NCBI RefSeq assembly: GCF_041260155.1
Contig: NC_091932.1
Location: 45,167,629-45,231,628, forward strand
DNA from: Ptychodera flava
Lineage: Eukaryota; Hemichordata; Enteropneusta; Ptychoderidae
Reading direction: 5' to 3'
DNA length: 64,000 nt
Each line of letters opens with the position of its first letter. The first letter of the stretch is position 1. Positions 33,953 through 63,000 of this stretch are shown here, piece by piece. Both the position numbers and the translations under genes were made by a program. Under the pieces are notes generated by a model. The model ran no database searches. It was given only the letters and a program-made list of their open reading frames with translations, and was not told the origin of the DNA.

Positions 33953-34339
33953 TTCTTTGAAATAATTGATGACTTGAATTCAAATAAAATTGTTTTTGTC
34001 TTCAACTGCTTTTGGTATCTTGGACTTCCTAACCTATTCGTTTTGGTTTTATAGTGTTTCCACCCTTCAGTGTCTGATGAAATAGTCGCTCGAGAAGACA
34101 AGAAAAAAGTACATCTTTAGAAATTATAATCTCCCAGTCTGAAGGGACAGGAAGACCAGGTTTCTCTTTGCCTCAACTCACGGTCGTTAGCCGTAGAGAA
34201 ACACGGTCTCACTCGCATTCACGTAGGGCGTAGAGGGCGCTCCAAATGATGATTGTTCGTCATCGAATAAAATTAAAGTGTTGTGTGATATCTTTGGTCC
34301 TATTGGGCTAACAACTGTGTACAATATTAATAATATTTC

Positions 34340-34345
34340 TTTATT
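34340..34345 (-). terminator. Candidate poly(A) signal of the TINAG-like gene
   Basis: TTTATT on the plus strand (AATAAA on the minus strand), about 820 bp past the minus-strand stop codon; I saw no closer consensus. It would place the 3' end of this gene about 0.4 kb from that of gene 3. Confidence 0.35.
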
Positions 34346-35162
34346 ACCTGAGTAATATTAATAAAGCTAATGTTGATGTAAAATATTACACGCTACGAGT
34401 GCATACTATTGTGAGCACCGTCATACGGCTGCGTCATCCTCATTAAAGTTATTTGTGTAAAAACTGATATATATTTGTATATACTTAATTGTTAAAGCAT
34501 AAAATATACAATACAAAACATCAAGAAGCGTCGAGATCTGTGATGTATTTTCTGACCAAAAAAAATAGAGAAGAAATACACAAAATACGAAAACACAGGG
34601 TGTAGGAACTATACTGTTTCGTTAACGTCTGTTCCGTTGTTTCAGCTGATATTTCATCAAAGAATGACGAGTTAATATAAAGAAATCATAGCTTTTATGG
34701 TAAATCTTCGTTTTGGGTCCGTACCTAAACTATTTGTTGGACAACAAAGCCATTTGACGACAGGTGACAAAATTCGTGACAAATATAGTTAGAAAAAAAT
34801 AGGGACAAAACAAAACAGATATTCCAAATTACAAAAGTACATTCAAGGAAAGCATACGGATCGAGACTAAATGAGTTGTTTTTCTGTTTGTAATAGAAAC
34901 TAAACAGAACAGAAGATAACGGCATGTCTTTGTATGTCTCGCATTTGCTGTCGCGTATAATAGTGTTATAAGTAACTTTAGTTAATATTGAATCATCTTA
35001 AAAAATTTCCGATAGTGGTTATCAGTATAATGCTTAAGAAATTTGAAAGGATTGTTGGTAATGTTTCTGTGATACCCGGATGAATGACGTTAACGTGTGG
35101 GATATTGCTGAGTATAAGAAGGCGCTCGATTGTCATGGCAAGTTGCCTTGAGTGCGTCAGTC

Positions 35163-50366
<15,204 letters not shown>

Positions 50367-50666
50367 CGTAGATCTGTGACTTGACTGTTTCACCTACCGA
50401 CAAAAATATCAAAAATAACTTGACACAGCACACTATGAGATGTCAAACAGACGAAAGTTTAATAATTATATACCATGGTTTATTTAAGTTGAATTATAAT
50501 TCTTTCTCGCTCTTGAAAGAGGTGATCATGTTTGACCGAGTGTGTGCGATTATAAAATCGGGTATATTAGTCTATATGAAACGACTGCCAAATTGTATAC
50601 AGTCACGATAAGCGACTCTTGCTACGTCTCCCCTCTCTCCCTCCCTACCCCTCTGGTTGTCTGTCC

Positions 50667-50730
<64 letters not shown>

Positions 50731-53700
50731 GGTCAATCTTTGTTGTTCACAAGACAGGAAATTCGATCATCTTCAAACTGGTGCCGACAATGAGCAAAAA
50801 GACTACCGAAAAGAACTACCAAACGACTACGGGAAAGTTTTGGGATTTTTTCTTGTTTTCATCCCTAACCCTCAACACAGTAAATCATAGGTCCTGCAAT
50901 ACAATTGGCAACTAAATATAACTACAAACGTAGTAAAAACGACCTGAACGTGATGAAATGTGACTATAATCATTGGCGTATCGACACAGTGAAGCTTAAG
51001 ACGTGGCTCTCAACTTTCGCAACAGCAATACCCCGGATGTATCTCAATAAATATGACAAGGACTATCGAGTGAAGTCGACTTTTACTCTGCTGTCTTTTC
51101 TAAAAACTGCCGATAAAGATCATCTGTCAAGCACTCCGTATAAAGCGAGAGCGTTTGGGTCTTTCTGATACCAACACAACATAGCTTTGGAGATAGCGTC
51201 TAACTCTGAAAGTTGACAGTGCGTCAGATAAAATATGCATACATTAGATAAAAAGTTAAATTAATTAATCATTGCAATGTCTTAACTTGTCAAAAGTCCT
51301 TGTAGTAAAAGTCTACTGACCTATATCACACTTCGGAAAGTAGCGATCCCTCGGCAAGTCCTACGGCCAAATTGTTTTTAAAAACCGTAACTATAAGTTA
51401 CAGTTACGCCTAAGGGTTTGCATTCTATGTTACGCTTCGACGTGAGTGTCGTACTAGTGTTACATATACGCACGTATTCTACGCAACACAAATGAAATAG
51501 GGATAGTTTACGAAATGACTTTGTTTTGGTTTTATTACTGACCAAACAAACCGTTTTGGTATCACTGGCACGAGAGACAAAGGACCCATTGTATGGCTTT
51601 TGTCAAATGAAATCAATTCAAGGCATTTCTGGGTATCCCGTGACACTTCAAGACAAATTGAAATCTCGCGAATGTACGTTCAAATGGTGTGAAGCAAATG
51701 TGACCCCATTTCGATATATTTACCGGATGCTTAGTTGAAAATTAACAGACATGTATTTTTTCAAAAACATTAAATTACAAGTCTCCAGACTGACTGAAAA
51801 ATTCTATTTAACACAGCGAGTAAAAAGTCATCCGATGAGAAAGAAGTGATCAAATGTTTATTTTCAGATTTAAAGTCAGTTGCCAGACGACATTTGACGG
51901 TTTTAGATACCAGTGTTTTAGGACAAGTCCAGTCAAAGACTAAATATAAAGACCTAGGTCTGTAATAATTATTTGCTATCGCATTCCTTTATCGAATGGT
52001 CAAAATTCAACACTTTGACAGATGTCCAGGAATTATCGATATTTCCTTCATGCTTTGTCCAGACGCTAAGTCACCTCAACGTCTAATCTTTTCGCCTTAG
52101 GTAAACGAGTGTATTTATATTACCTTCTCAAGACTGACTTGTAAGAGAAACTTATATTTGATATCCGGTATCCCGTAAGAGTTTACAAAACTTCATCTTC
52201 AAATTGTAACTTTTACAATTGCCCACTGGTGCTCACTAGTCACCCGAGGTAAAATATTTGAAAATTGTGAGCCTTTATTTCTGTGTTATAGGCGTGACAT
52301 TTCCAATCCGATGGCAAGTAGCAATTGATGGAATATCTTACAAAACACGTTTGAAACTGACGGCGGTTATTGTTCTATAACGTGCACATTTCCGAATGTG
52401 ATGGCCATGCAAGGTAAAAATACTGTTTCGTGCGTCACCAATGACAGAACTCGCAACAAGTACCTCGGTGGACTAAAGACATACACAGGCGTGTGGAATA
52501 TGAACTGTTGGAAAGCAGCTGCTCTTCTTGTTTGAAGGAGAGACTACATTACGTGAACAATTTTGTTGAAGAAATCCACAGTTAGGAATAAATTCAGAGC
52601 AATATCAGAAAGCTGTTAGGAATATATGATCCCCTTTACTAAGAGTAATTCTAAACATTCTCACTTGTCGTTTGCAGAATAGTAATTTTTTACGGCAAGG
52701 TTTCAGCGTCTGTTTCGAAATAAAATCCTGCTTCATGTCTCAGTGACAATGAAACACACATACCTATCCAGGCTAATTTAAAAGATGACTTCATTTGTTC
52801 TTAAAAGCACATTGGTTGTTCACCCCTGACCTACACACCTCTCAGCAAGTACATAAACATTAAGTAATATTAATTTGTAATTAAATCAATGTAAAAAACG
52901 TAAAAAATTTCGGGTTATAGGCTTTAATACGTCACCATTATGATAACTTTCATCAGCCTATGGTGTTAGGGCACAGCAGCTTATACCATGTAAACTGCAA
53001 CAATCTTGATTGTTGTTTGCATTTGATTCTACATAACAAACCGTCTTATGTTGAAGTTGTACTGGCATGTCAAGATACTCACTGAGTAGGTCTAAATGCG
53101 GTAAATCCGTACTATGTTGAATAAACAGGAGGGGAATCTGGCGAAAATTCGTCGACGCCCAGTGAAAGTGGGCGCATGTGCAGGGAAACCTTGACATCTG
53201 AAGAGATGTGAATGAAAAAAGCTTGGAGACGTACAAATGAAGAGGCTTGGAGACTTACTTGTTGTCTATTCAAATTTCATTAATATTCGGCGGTAAATTT
53301 CAAGTTGAGGTCTGATCAAACTTTTATGGTCTCACTCGACTTTTGCACCATTGACACCATAGCCAATCACGTACCTTGGCTAGGATGTCTTTTTCATTTT
53401 CAAAACGGTGATCAATTTACTTCAACGTAAGGTTTCAAACAAAGGTGTGTGTTTAAATAGGTGCAAACGCGACATGTGGGTCCATACACCAAGGGTCAAA
53501 GGCTATGACCTCAAATGAACTGAGGTCGACGAGATTCAAAGTCTGTTGTGTGAAGCTGGTCCGGATTTGGCGCCTCTATATCGATATATATAGACACTCA
53601 TACATTGTGACGACAATAACTTGCTTTAATACCCAAATAATTCGTGAGTTATTCCGAATTTTATGTTTTCTCAATCCTGTTTTTGTTTGTCAAGGGTGTG

Positions 53701-55474
53701 GGATCTTACTCATTCACAATGGTGAAATGATCATTTATTCATGTGTGATCATAATGAAATTTGATTGTTTTACAGCAACGAAAACACCGACGATTTTCGA
53801 TAAACACTAATCAAAAATTGCAGCTTTTGAGATCGTATCACTTGTTTCAGTAAACAGATATGGGTACAATCACGAAGAAAAATGTCTGTCTTATATCACA
53901 TGATGGAGTGGAAAGTCACGCAAGCTGATGTACGACTTAAAGGGTCCGGATGTAGAGTTTTATTAAGACAATCCATGGATATTTGAGAATGTAATTCGCA
54001 TTCGTTTCTTGACCCCATAAACATTTAATAAATATATTGGACCGTAAAAACACAAATTGTTTTGACGGGTCACGAGTTTTGCGGAAAGAGAACTGATCGT
54101 TGTCACATTCATTAACCACGAACGAGACACAACCCGATTCCTTATGTAATAATAGGAAACAAACGATGTCAACTCTATTGACCTCCCTCTGATAGCACAC
54201 GTTTGCACTGTCGCGGCCATACCGAGGTTCGTGCTAAATAATTCTTCTCACGTGCTGAGTTTCTGTAATAGTGGATAAGTCCCAAGGAGCAAAAAGTTAA
54301 AGTTTCAACTAAACAGAATCCAAAACTCTCGGAACTAATATGTGCCTGGCAATATTTTAATGGGATCTTTGACTCTGGTGAAACAGATTAAGTTGTTGTT
54401 TAGATTTAATACTCACGTAAAGATGATAAATACATTAATGGAAATAAAATGGATTCAAGGAACAAAGGCTTAGCCACGATTTTAGGATTAGTATTTTTCT
54501 CAGAACATTAATTGCAGGGTTGTCAAGATGAATGCTAACTAATCAATGATTCGAGATATCTGGTTCATTTGCTGGTCAAAGTTGATCTACAATTCATGTT
54601 TAGTCTGGTGGCATACCTTATCAGTTATAGTGCAGCTACGTATCGTTTCATGAATTGATACAAACGTCGCCATGCGGGATAACCTCTTGAGCATGCGCAG
54701 AGCTTTCCAGCTCGTAAAAGTGCGAGACTTTTGCTGTCGCTATTGATGACATTATGTTGTGAGATATTTCATCTTGTAGACGAATGCGTCATGAAGACCA
54801 ATGTGGCATGCCAGAAGTCAAAACATTTGAGTTTGTTCCTGAGTTGAGCAACAAAAGTACCGAGACTCTGTTTACGCTAGACGGAATTATACCAATTTTT
54901 CGAAATTTGGGAGAGTTGGTACCATTCAATAGAGGGAGGTACGGAAATTGATTCTCAAAATAACTATCCTGCAAAATAAAGTTGCGATGAGATCCACAGT
55001 CTGCGATAAAAATTAATGATCGAAGGAGACATGTTTATAGTGACGTGTACGAGAAAGCAATTTTTTTCAACTGAATCGAAACTAGATTGGAAATGACTAA
55101 AATATATAACTGTGACTCAAATAAGGACACGAGTAAAAATGGAATTGTCTGTCAATTCTTTTTAATCTTCCCGATTATCAGACACTGTTCTGTAAGAGTG
55201 TATTTTCGTTTTCTCACAGATGTCCTGGTATTCACTGCCCGAGATGGATAAAGTACAATACTGTCGACCGTATTATCAGAGATCTTATTCACCGTGTAAA
55301 TAATCTTTGCTTGAAGCAAAAAGAATTTACGTGTACTTACATGCAAAGCAATCGTTATCAGTCATTACACCGAACTGTACTTTGTGCTGACCCAATCCTA
55401 AACATTTGTCAAATCGAAAGCAGTAAACTTGTTCAACATTTCGTATGAAATCGACCGTTTAATGTATTAACCAT
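50367..55474. other. Intergenic region upstream of the TINAG-like gene
   Basis: Contains a (TGTC)n tract and otherwise single-copy AT-rich DNA. A few exon-like minus-strand segments occur (about 52990-53236 and 54789-54974), each open and next to plausible splice signals, but none matches a family I know and they do not join convincingly. Confidence 0.4.
50657..50731. repeat. (TGTC)n microsatellite
   Basis: About 18 TGTC units, with one variant (tccg) near the start. Confidence 0.95.
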
Positions 55475-55478
55475 TTAA

Positions 55479-55828
55479 GGTAGTATGCGCCTCGAAAGTG
55501 AAAGACTTAAACTTTTGCTCAAACTTTCCTTAAAGAATCTTCAAACCATTCTCTTTCAAAATCAAGAATAAAAGTAGGGGGTTACCGTGCAAATTTTGGT
55601 ACAAGAGAAAAAAACAACCAAAGATTTACCGATTTGAAATTTCAAATGACAGCCATCCCTGTGCTAACTCTATGGAGAGTAATAGAAATTTTCGAATTTC
55701 AAAAAACTAAGCCGGTTATAAGTTTTTTTTACACCAAGAGCTTTAAAATGAACCCCACAAGTGGTATATCAGAAAAGAATTGTAAAAGTTTGAGAGTCCG
55801 AATGTCTGTCCCCGAGGCGCGTTCTACC
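55479..55828 (+). mobile_element. GGTAG-family MITE, best-preserved copy
   Basis: 350 bp with terminal inverted repeats ggtagtatgcgcctcg and cgaggcgcgttctacc, flanked by TTAA at 55475-55478 and 55829-55832. No coding capacity. TTAA target use is the habit of piggyBac-type transposases, but the tips do not let me name the superfamily firmly. I used this copy as the reference for the others. Confidence 0.85.
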
Positions 55829-56076
55829 TTAAAGGAAGTGTGACTGACGTTAACATTTGTCATTTAGGCCTACTCTCAGATGAAAGGAAAAGCTTTAGTA
55901 TCTGATTTCTATAGCAGGATCACATACCGACAAAGCAGTATTAGGGCCACCCACCACCCTCAACGGCTGACAGCATACCAACAAAGATGATAACTTCACA
56001 TGCAGCAACGATGTCTGTCTATTAATAGCATTCACAGCCATCTCGTTACTAAAGCTGTGGCTAAGAATCCTCTTAA

Positions 56077-56410
56077 AGAGACAAAGTCGGCCATTTTTCA
56101 TGAATTTTGTTTGATACGAGATACTACTTATATTGTTTGACATGTTGGAAGATACTGAATGAATGGGTGACCATGCATTTATTAGACCCCGTTTTAGACA
56201 AATTAAACGAAACCATCGCGAAAATGAATTAATGGTCATGACCATTAATTCATTAATTCATTTTCGCGATTGTTTCATGCATCGTGTATAAAACCTGGGT
56301 CGAATATATGTATGGTCACCCCATTCATTCAATATCTTCCAACATGTCAAACAATATAAGTAGTATCTCGTATCAAACAAAATTCATGAAAAATGGCCGA
56401 CTTTGTCTCT
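56077..56410. mobile_element. 334-bp TTAA-flanked foldback element
   Basis: The arms agagacaaagtcggccattt ... and their mirror (aaatggccgactttgtctct) extend over about 150 bp each, including the block acatgttggaagatactgaa; the centre contains the palindrome attaatggtcatgaccattaat. TTAA at 56073-56076 and 56411-56414. Its right end sits on an internal TTAA of a GGTAG-family MITE. Confidence 0.8.
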
Positions 56411-56414
56411 TTAA

Positions 56415-56759
56415 ACTTTTGCTCAAACTTTCCTCAATGAAACTTTCAACCTTTCTCTTACGATGTCATCAATAAAAATCGGGGGTCACCGTACAAAGTT
56501 TGGAACAAGAGAAAGAAATTACCCAACATTTTGCTATATTTGAAATTCAAAATGGCCGCCATCCCTGAATTAACTCTATGGGGAAAAATAGAGATAAAAA
56601 GTATAGAGTTAAAAAAGTTTTGTTTTTCGAATACAACTAAGACGATGACATTTTTTTCTTTCTCCAAGAGCTTTAAAATGAGCCCCCACAAGTGGTATAT
56701 CAGAAAAGAATTGTAGAAATTTGTGAGTCCAAATAACTGTCCACAAGGAATTTTCTACC
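56415..56759 (+). mobile_element. GGTAG-family MITE lacking its 5' tip
   Basis: Begins at acttttgctcaaactttcct, corresponding to about 30 bp inside the reference copy, and ends ttttctacc before TTAA (56760-56763). The missing tip is not found on the other side of the foldback element. Confidence 0.75.
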
Positions 56760-56989
56760 TTAATTTCAAGACGACTCGCATCATCAAAACTGGGTGACTC
56801 ATCAAGTTATATTCAAAGAAGATAAAACTTACAATCTGCATACACAAACTTGCGTTTTTGAACTTTTATACTATTTATTCATTCTCAGAATGTCTGAAAA
56901 CGCCACAACACCTACTTCTGAGGTGACATTGCATTTTAACGATCGATACTTACATGTTTGTTGTTTTAATAGTTTTGGTTTTCATATTT

Positions 56990-57195
56990 CAACCCTTTGA
57001 GCGCCAAAGTCAATTTTTGTCACCTTTATAAAATATATCCCTGTCATTTTTTTTAATTTTTGCTAAAATTTTGATAAAAAAGTGTAGCCAATGAAATGTA
57101 ATATACATTTGGTCGAAAATTGTCAAAAAAACCCACAGAAAACGGTTGCACTAAAATTTTGATGCACTGGGAAAAATTACAGCACTCAAAGGGTT
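56990..57195. mobile_element. MITE with AACCCTTTGAG ends
   Basis: Left end caaccctttgagcgcc, right end gcactcaaagggtt, inverted to each other; about 205 bp, AT-rich, no coding sequence. A diverged relative lies at 8580-8745. Confidence 0.7.
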
Positions 57196-57243
57196 AAGAT
57201 CGCTAGTAATATATATCTGTAGAAGCCTCCTTTGCAAAATTAA

Positions 57244-57602
57244 AGGAGAATTCGCCTCATTGGGGACAGACGTTCAGACACTCAAATTTTTACAATTTTT
57301 TCTCATCTACCACTTGTTGGGCTCATTTTAAAGCTCTTGGAATGAGAAAAATTCGCCGTCTTTGTTTTTCGAAAATCGAAAATTCAATTTTTCCCCATAG
57401 AGTTAACACAGGGATAGTGGCCATTTTGAATTTCAAATATCTGCAAATCTGGGGTAATTTGTATCTCCAGCACCAAACTTTGCACGGTGACCCTGATTTT
57501 TATTATTTTTATTCTTGATATGGTAAGAGATTGGTTTAAAGTTTCCTTGAGGAAGATTGGAGAAGAAGTTTAAGTCTTTCACTTTCGAGGCGAGTACTAC
57601 TA
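57244..57602 (-). mobile_element. GGTAG-family MITE, reverse orientation
   Basis: Reads the family in reverse from aggagaattcgcctcattgg (after TTAA 57240-57243) to ctttcgaggcgagtactact. Blocks ccatagagttaacacaggga and ctccagcaccaaactttgca are well kept. Confidence 0.8.
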
Positions 57603-58191
57603 TAAGACAGAGGATGTGTGAGACAACTCACATTGAGACAATTCACACTTTACACAAAAGATAATTTTATTTCAAGCCTCTGTACAAATTCTACGCCGAC
57701 TGTCTCGTTTTAAGTGTAGGGTTACCATAATACCTATTAATTAAACATTTTATCGTGAGTGTGTTAACTCAACGTTGTAAATAAAGTTGACGCTTTTGCT
57801 ATCATTTCCATGAAGGGTGGAAATATTTGCAATCGTTAAATATACTACGACACAATTTAAAATGTCTTGCAAATTGATTCTGACCGTACCGTTGACGGGT
57901 AACGACTAGGGAGTCGATCAGTGAGATGTCTTTCAATTGTTATTTATCTCAAAGGTCGTATCGGGGTTTGGAAACTCAGTACAAGCTAATCGATATATCA
58001 CTATTAACTCCATCTCGAAGATAAACAATCTGCGAGCATGATAGGTGCCAGCGGCTCAGAGAACTCCAACACTATGATTGGTTGCCATATACCATAGCTA
58101 CGATAGTTTTCTGCGCAGGCTCATGAAGTTCAGGTGCATATTCAGATATTCAGCCATAAATCACTGCACAACTTGACTATGGGCAGAGAGT

Positions 58192-58429
58192 TTAGGGGAA
58201 AATATTGGATATGAAGAAGCCATGCTGGCCTACAAGGAGACTTCTGTTCACAGAATCAATTAGTGAGAGCGAGACCCGCTGCTTTGAAGCTTGTATCACA
58301 AGAAATGAACACAAATGCCTCCGCCCGGCTTGAAGTATTAACACAACCACCGCCACCACAAACAGGAACGTAAAAATCGCACTTGAAACTCCTTTCCAGT
58401 GGCCTTGAAGATATCTTCTGAACATGTCT
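58192..58429 (-). other. Possible first exon of a type II membrane protein
   Basis: On the minus strand an ATG opens MFRRYLQGHWKGVSSAIFTF followed by LFVVAVVVLILQAGRRHL: a short basic head, a 20-residue hydrophobic segment and a basic flank, the profile of Golgi type II enzymes. The frame closes after 77 codons and I could not choose a donor or find following exons, so it may be chance. Confidence 0.2.
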
Positions 58430-58698
58430 GGGACAAATTCCGAATATTTCACCAAACATGTTGAAAAACGTTTGCTATGAGTTTAAATAGGATAACAATA
58501 CCATATTTTGACGATGTGAAAAGCTACCTATCACCTTATACATAGCTTTGCTATTATTTATAACTGAAAATAATCATGAACGACATCAGTGCATATCGGC
58601 TAAAAATCAAATCTTTTAACGACTGTAATTGCTGCTCTACTGACTTTTCGGCAAAAACAAATTACTTAAAAAATTAGAATAATAGAACAATAAAGAGG

Positions 58699-58934
58699 GT
58701 TAAGTGTTATTACATATTGGGTTAGTATTACATATTGGGTTAAGTGTTATTACATATTGGGTTAGTATTACATATTGGGTTAAGTGTTATTACATATTGG
58801 GTTAGTATTACATATTGGGTTAAGTGTTATTACATATTGGGTTAGTATTACATATTGGGTTAGTATTACATATTGGGTTAAGTGTTATTACATATTGGGT
58901 TAGTATTACATATTGGATTAATTATTACATATTG
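58699..58934. repeat. Minisatellite with alternating ttacatattgggtta units
   Basis: Alternating 23-bp (taagtgttattacatattgg-type) and 17-bp (gttagtattacatattg-type) units make a 40-bp higher-order repeat, present about five times with one shortened period, 58699-58934. Confidence 0.9.
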
Positions 58935-59711
58935 GGGTGATACAACGTGGACTTCAAATAAAAAATGGCCGACAGATTTAATGGGTGTTTGATCAAGTCA
59001 GGATAACACCTTCCCTAGAAACCTACATTATAAGCTAAATTTGAAAGCAGTTTGAAAAGCAGTTTCAGAGAAAAATTATATAAAACACATTTTACCGAAA
59101 ATGAGGAAATTTGGCCTCAAAATTAAATACGTATTTTTATCATGAATGGGGGAATCTTAATCTCTTGTCATCGCTACAAACCACATTTCAAAGATACTGG
59201 ACAAACATTTGAAGAAAAATTGACATTGAAGAAAAGTGTCCAAAAATTATTTAAAATAATATACGCAAATTTTATGCTAATTTTATCAAATTTGCTTAGA
59301 GGCATCTCCATATACAAAGTTGAAATTCTCGGACGAGGTATCAGAGAAGAACATATTTAATCAAAAAGTGGGAAAATTAGCCCAAAATTTGCATATGCAA
59401 ATTTCATAATCTTTAGAACGTTTCTGAGTCAAGCCATCCCCTAAGGACTCGTCAATATAAGTTTTCTGCCCAGAGCTTTCAGAGGAAAAAAGCAAAGTTG
59501 ACGGATGACACCGAACGACAGACACCAGACGACAAAAAGGACGACAGACAGTCAACCTACAGTTTCTTATGATCTCCGCGAAAACAATGTAAAAGTCTGA
59601 TGTAAGCAATGGTAGTGGATGTGTCCCACGCCGTGAGTCATTCATAATACCATTCTGTAAAATAGTTCTGAAACTTTCTCAATGACGTCTTCCGTGTTGA
59701 TATTATTGTAA

Positions 59712-60038
59712 GATAGTACGCCATCAAATCCGAAAGACTATAAACTTTTGATAAACTTTCCCGGGCTGTAAGGAAACTTTAAATCATTTCTCTTTCGAAA
59801 TCACGAATGAAAATCAGGGGTTACCGCGCAAAATTTGGTACTAGAGAAACAGATAATACTTACGAAGTCTTGAATTTCAAAATGGTGGGGAATTTAAATT
59901 TTCGTTTTTCACTAAAATAAACGAGAGAAAACTTTATGTGCGCTGTTACCTCAAAAATGAGCGCCATGTAAGTGATAAATCATTAAGTATTGTAAAAGTT
60001 TGAGTGCCCGAATATCTGTCTCCGAGGCACATTCTATC
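59712..60038 (+). mobile_element. GGTAG-family MITE copy
   Basis: Left tip gatagtacgcc, right tip ccgaggcacattctatc followed by TTAA (60039-60042). Interior order as in the reference copy (ggggttaccgcgcaaaattt, ggtactagagaaacag). Confidence 0.75.
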
Positions 60039-60042
60039 TTAA

Positions 60043-63000
60043 TTGCAAGGAAGTACTCCACAGGATCTAGATGTATTCTTGTTCTTGGCTCCACTGCCAT
60101 ACTAACTTACATTTCCGGATCATGGATTTATCAATGTTTCTCAATTCAAGTGATATCTGTGAATGTTTGTCATCCTATCCTGAGAAATATGCCTTTCAAT
60201 CAATTCTCTGTTAGTTAGTATTGACACGGATCGAATTGGCAGAGGATACTGTTTGTCAAAAATGCGATATATATACAAAGAAAAAATCTTTGAAACTTTT
60301 TGCATTGTAATTATTTGTTTAACTAAAGAGCACATTGTGAACTGTTTTGTTATTATCGTCTGGATTTTGAACTGAAATTGTCCTTTGGCTTGCATCTTGA
60401 GAAATATCCCCGTATCTATGCAAACGCGGCTATGTGTGACGTAGATTGCTACGACCTTTAAACTGTTCAGACAGTTGAGAGACAGATGAAAGAGAGAATT
60501 TTAGCTCTCAGCTCGGTCGTAACATCTTTCTGGCATAAAACTATCAACATCGCATACCAATGCTGCATTTTTGCACTACTTACTCAAAGGCCCACAAAAA
60601 AAATACATCGTAGGAAATTTCTGGAGCGTGCCGTCCTGGAACAAAGCCAGCCGAGAACTATGGTATGGTGAGCTTTGAGCTATGCCAAGGGTCGCCTAGA
60701 ACCAGGGTTCTCGCTCTTCGAACATCCTACCGTGTACTCTCGCACGCATTCGGGATATCAGAATTAGATTTGAGAACAAGGGTACAATCTAAGCTTAACA
60801 GGGTGTCACACAAATTACTTTCTGTATGAGAATTAACAAGGTTATAGCTGACACCTCGCAACATGTGCGTACATTTGTAAGACGTGGGAGTCAAGAGTTT
60901 ATATCAGCGCAGAATGTTTGAACGCTGTAGCGAGAGCTATATTCAGACAATACACATTATGATGTTGGTACTGCGTAACCTTCCTTCACTGAGGACAACT
61001 CGAATGTTATCTGTAGCCCAGCGGAAATATTTCTGCCACATTAAACACGTTCTTTAAGAGCACTACTCTGCCCGGGCTTTTCAGTTTTGAATTCTTTCTG
61101 CTCAATAGAAGCTTGAGTGGTGAACGATGACGACAGAACAATTCAGTGCTGGTAGTGGTGTCACGACACTGTAGCAAAATGTTACCTGCCTAATTCTAAA
61201 TGTTGTCGGGCAAATTTTTCATGCGGTCTTTGTAATGTTAACTATGTTACAAAGATTTTAAGAAGAATGCCTGGAACAATCTTGTTTACATATATCTTCC
61301 ATTACTATCAAAAAGCCTTCCTTTCAAGAGATTGTTATGACGGACTAAGGGCGGAATTCAAATCGCTGTAATTTACAAAACATTTCTGCTCTGTCCTTGA
61401 CGAGGTCCAACTCTTGCAATTGTTCATGTGCCGTAAAAAGGTGCGCTTCTTTAATAAAGACGTGCGAGAAAACAAGATAATTGTCGTCAGCTGTAAGTCG
61501 AGGTTTTCCAAAAGGCCTTGAAATCGAAGAATAGAGAACGGGCGTTGGATAGAATGACTCACAGTTCAATAAAAGGACTAATCATAGATCTGGCAACCTT
61601 TGAGTTCACCGTATTTATTTCCAATGCATTATTTTGCAGTTACGAGGCCGTCAACTATTGGCAATAGGGGCGTTAAAATGAATGGTGTAGAAGGCTTCTT
61701 CAAATCTGTTGTTGAATGATTTGAATCCGTGAAAAAAATGACAAACCTACGATAGTGTATGTTCACTTATAATAATACTCACCGTTTCACAGTAAAGATC
61801 ACTTTTTCCAAGGAAAGATGGCCAGGTAAATGTCCTTAGACGTCTGCGATCAGTGTTGCCCTTGTAAATTCGCAACAACTTCTGAGAGCGGTCTGCATAC
61901 AATTCAGATACTTGTGTTTCGTGTATTTCTATTCTGCCGACTGTTTGAATGGATGTAAGCACTCAGCTGGTAGGATTCTGCCCAGCTGGTCGACGAACAA
62001 CCAAAGCTGGGGTCTGAGTGAGTGACGTTCTGCCTGGGCAATGCCTTGTCATAGTTCTAGGAGGACACATCGAAATTTATTTTCGTTTCACGACTTGGAA
62101 ACCTGATTTTGCTCTTTAGATCCAACACTACGTGTAGCATGCTAAGGGCAAGGTGAATATGTGTCAATTGATATTTTGTTTACCCGATGTTAAACGAATG
62201 AAATGTGTGACGGTAGGTTTTAACCTATGTCAACGAATGGAGAGGAAGTTTGACTATCATTTGAACCCAGAATATGATTCCAATTTTCGAGACTTTCAAA
62301 CATAAAGTCATAACTGGACAAAACTTTAGTTTTCCTCTAGAATCCTGTCTGATTGTCTTCTCTTATACCTGGTCCTCTATTTGCTAGATTTCAATCTAAG
62401 ATTGCTGTCTCTGTCTTTTGTTCTATCTTTAATCTTGTCATCTGCGAGTCCATCAGTAAGACTAGTTTGTGTCAGTCTTTGCTCCAGTTGTAGGTCTACC
62501 AGTCAGTTTTTACGTCATCATGTATGCACATATTTCTGGAGTTGTTCAATAAATCTCACGGAAATACCAACATAGTACAAACAATTTCTCTTCAGAGGCG
62601 AGTACGGTAAACAAAATTCTCATACGTGTGGCTCTCGAGACAAACACTTAAGAGTAGATATGTGGGCGAAAATACCTGTATTTCTGTCATGTTTTCGATG
62701 ACAAGGACCTATTTCAGGAAACTCTACTGTTCTCATAATTACGAACAACGTTTTTACACTATGATTTTTGCATTTTAATTGTAATTTTCAATTATCATTC
62801 GTTTGGTACTGTATTGGAGGTAAGTGTAGATGAATAATGTTCATCAGGTTTTTGATTCGAAGGAGAAAAATGATCCTATTTTTTAAAGTCTACACAACAG
62901 GTATTTTTTCATCGCCAGGGCTAAGGATCAATTTCCTTACAAATTTCAAATAAGTTAATTTTATCAACAACAGAACAGTCGTCCGCGTATGCAGGAATGT

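Noticed and set aside
54783-54938. Plus-strand segment reading MPEVKTFEFVPELSNKSTET and onward as an exon
   Set aside because: It is overlapped by an equally open minus-strand frame, has weak splice signals and no recognised family; strand cannot be decided.
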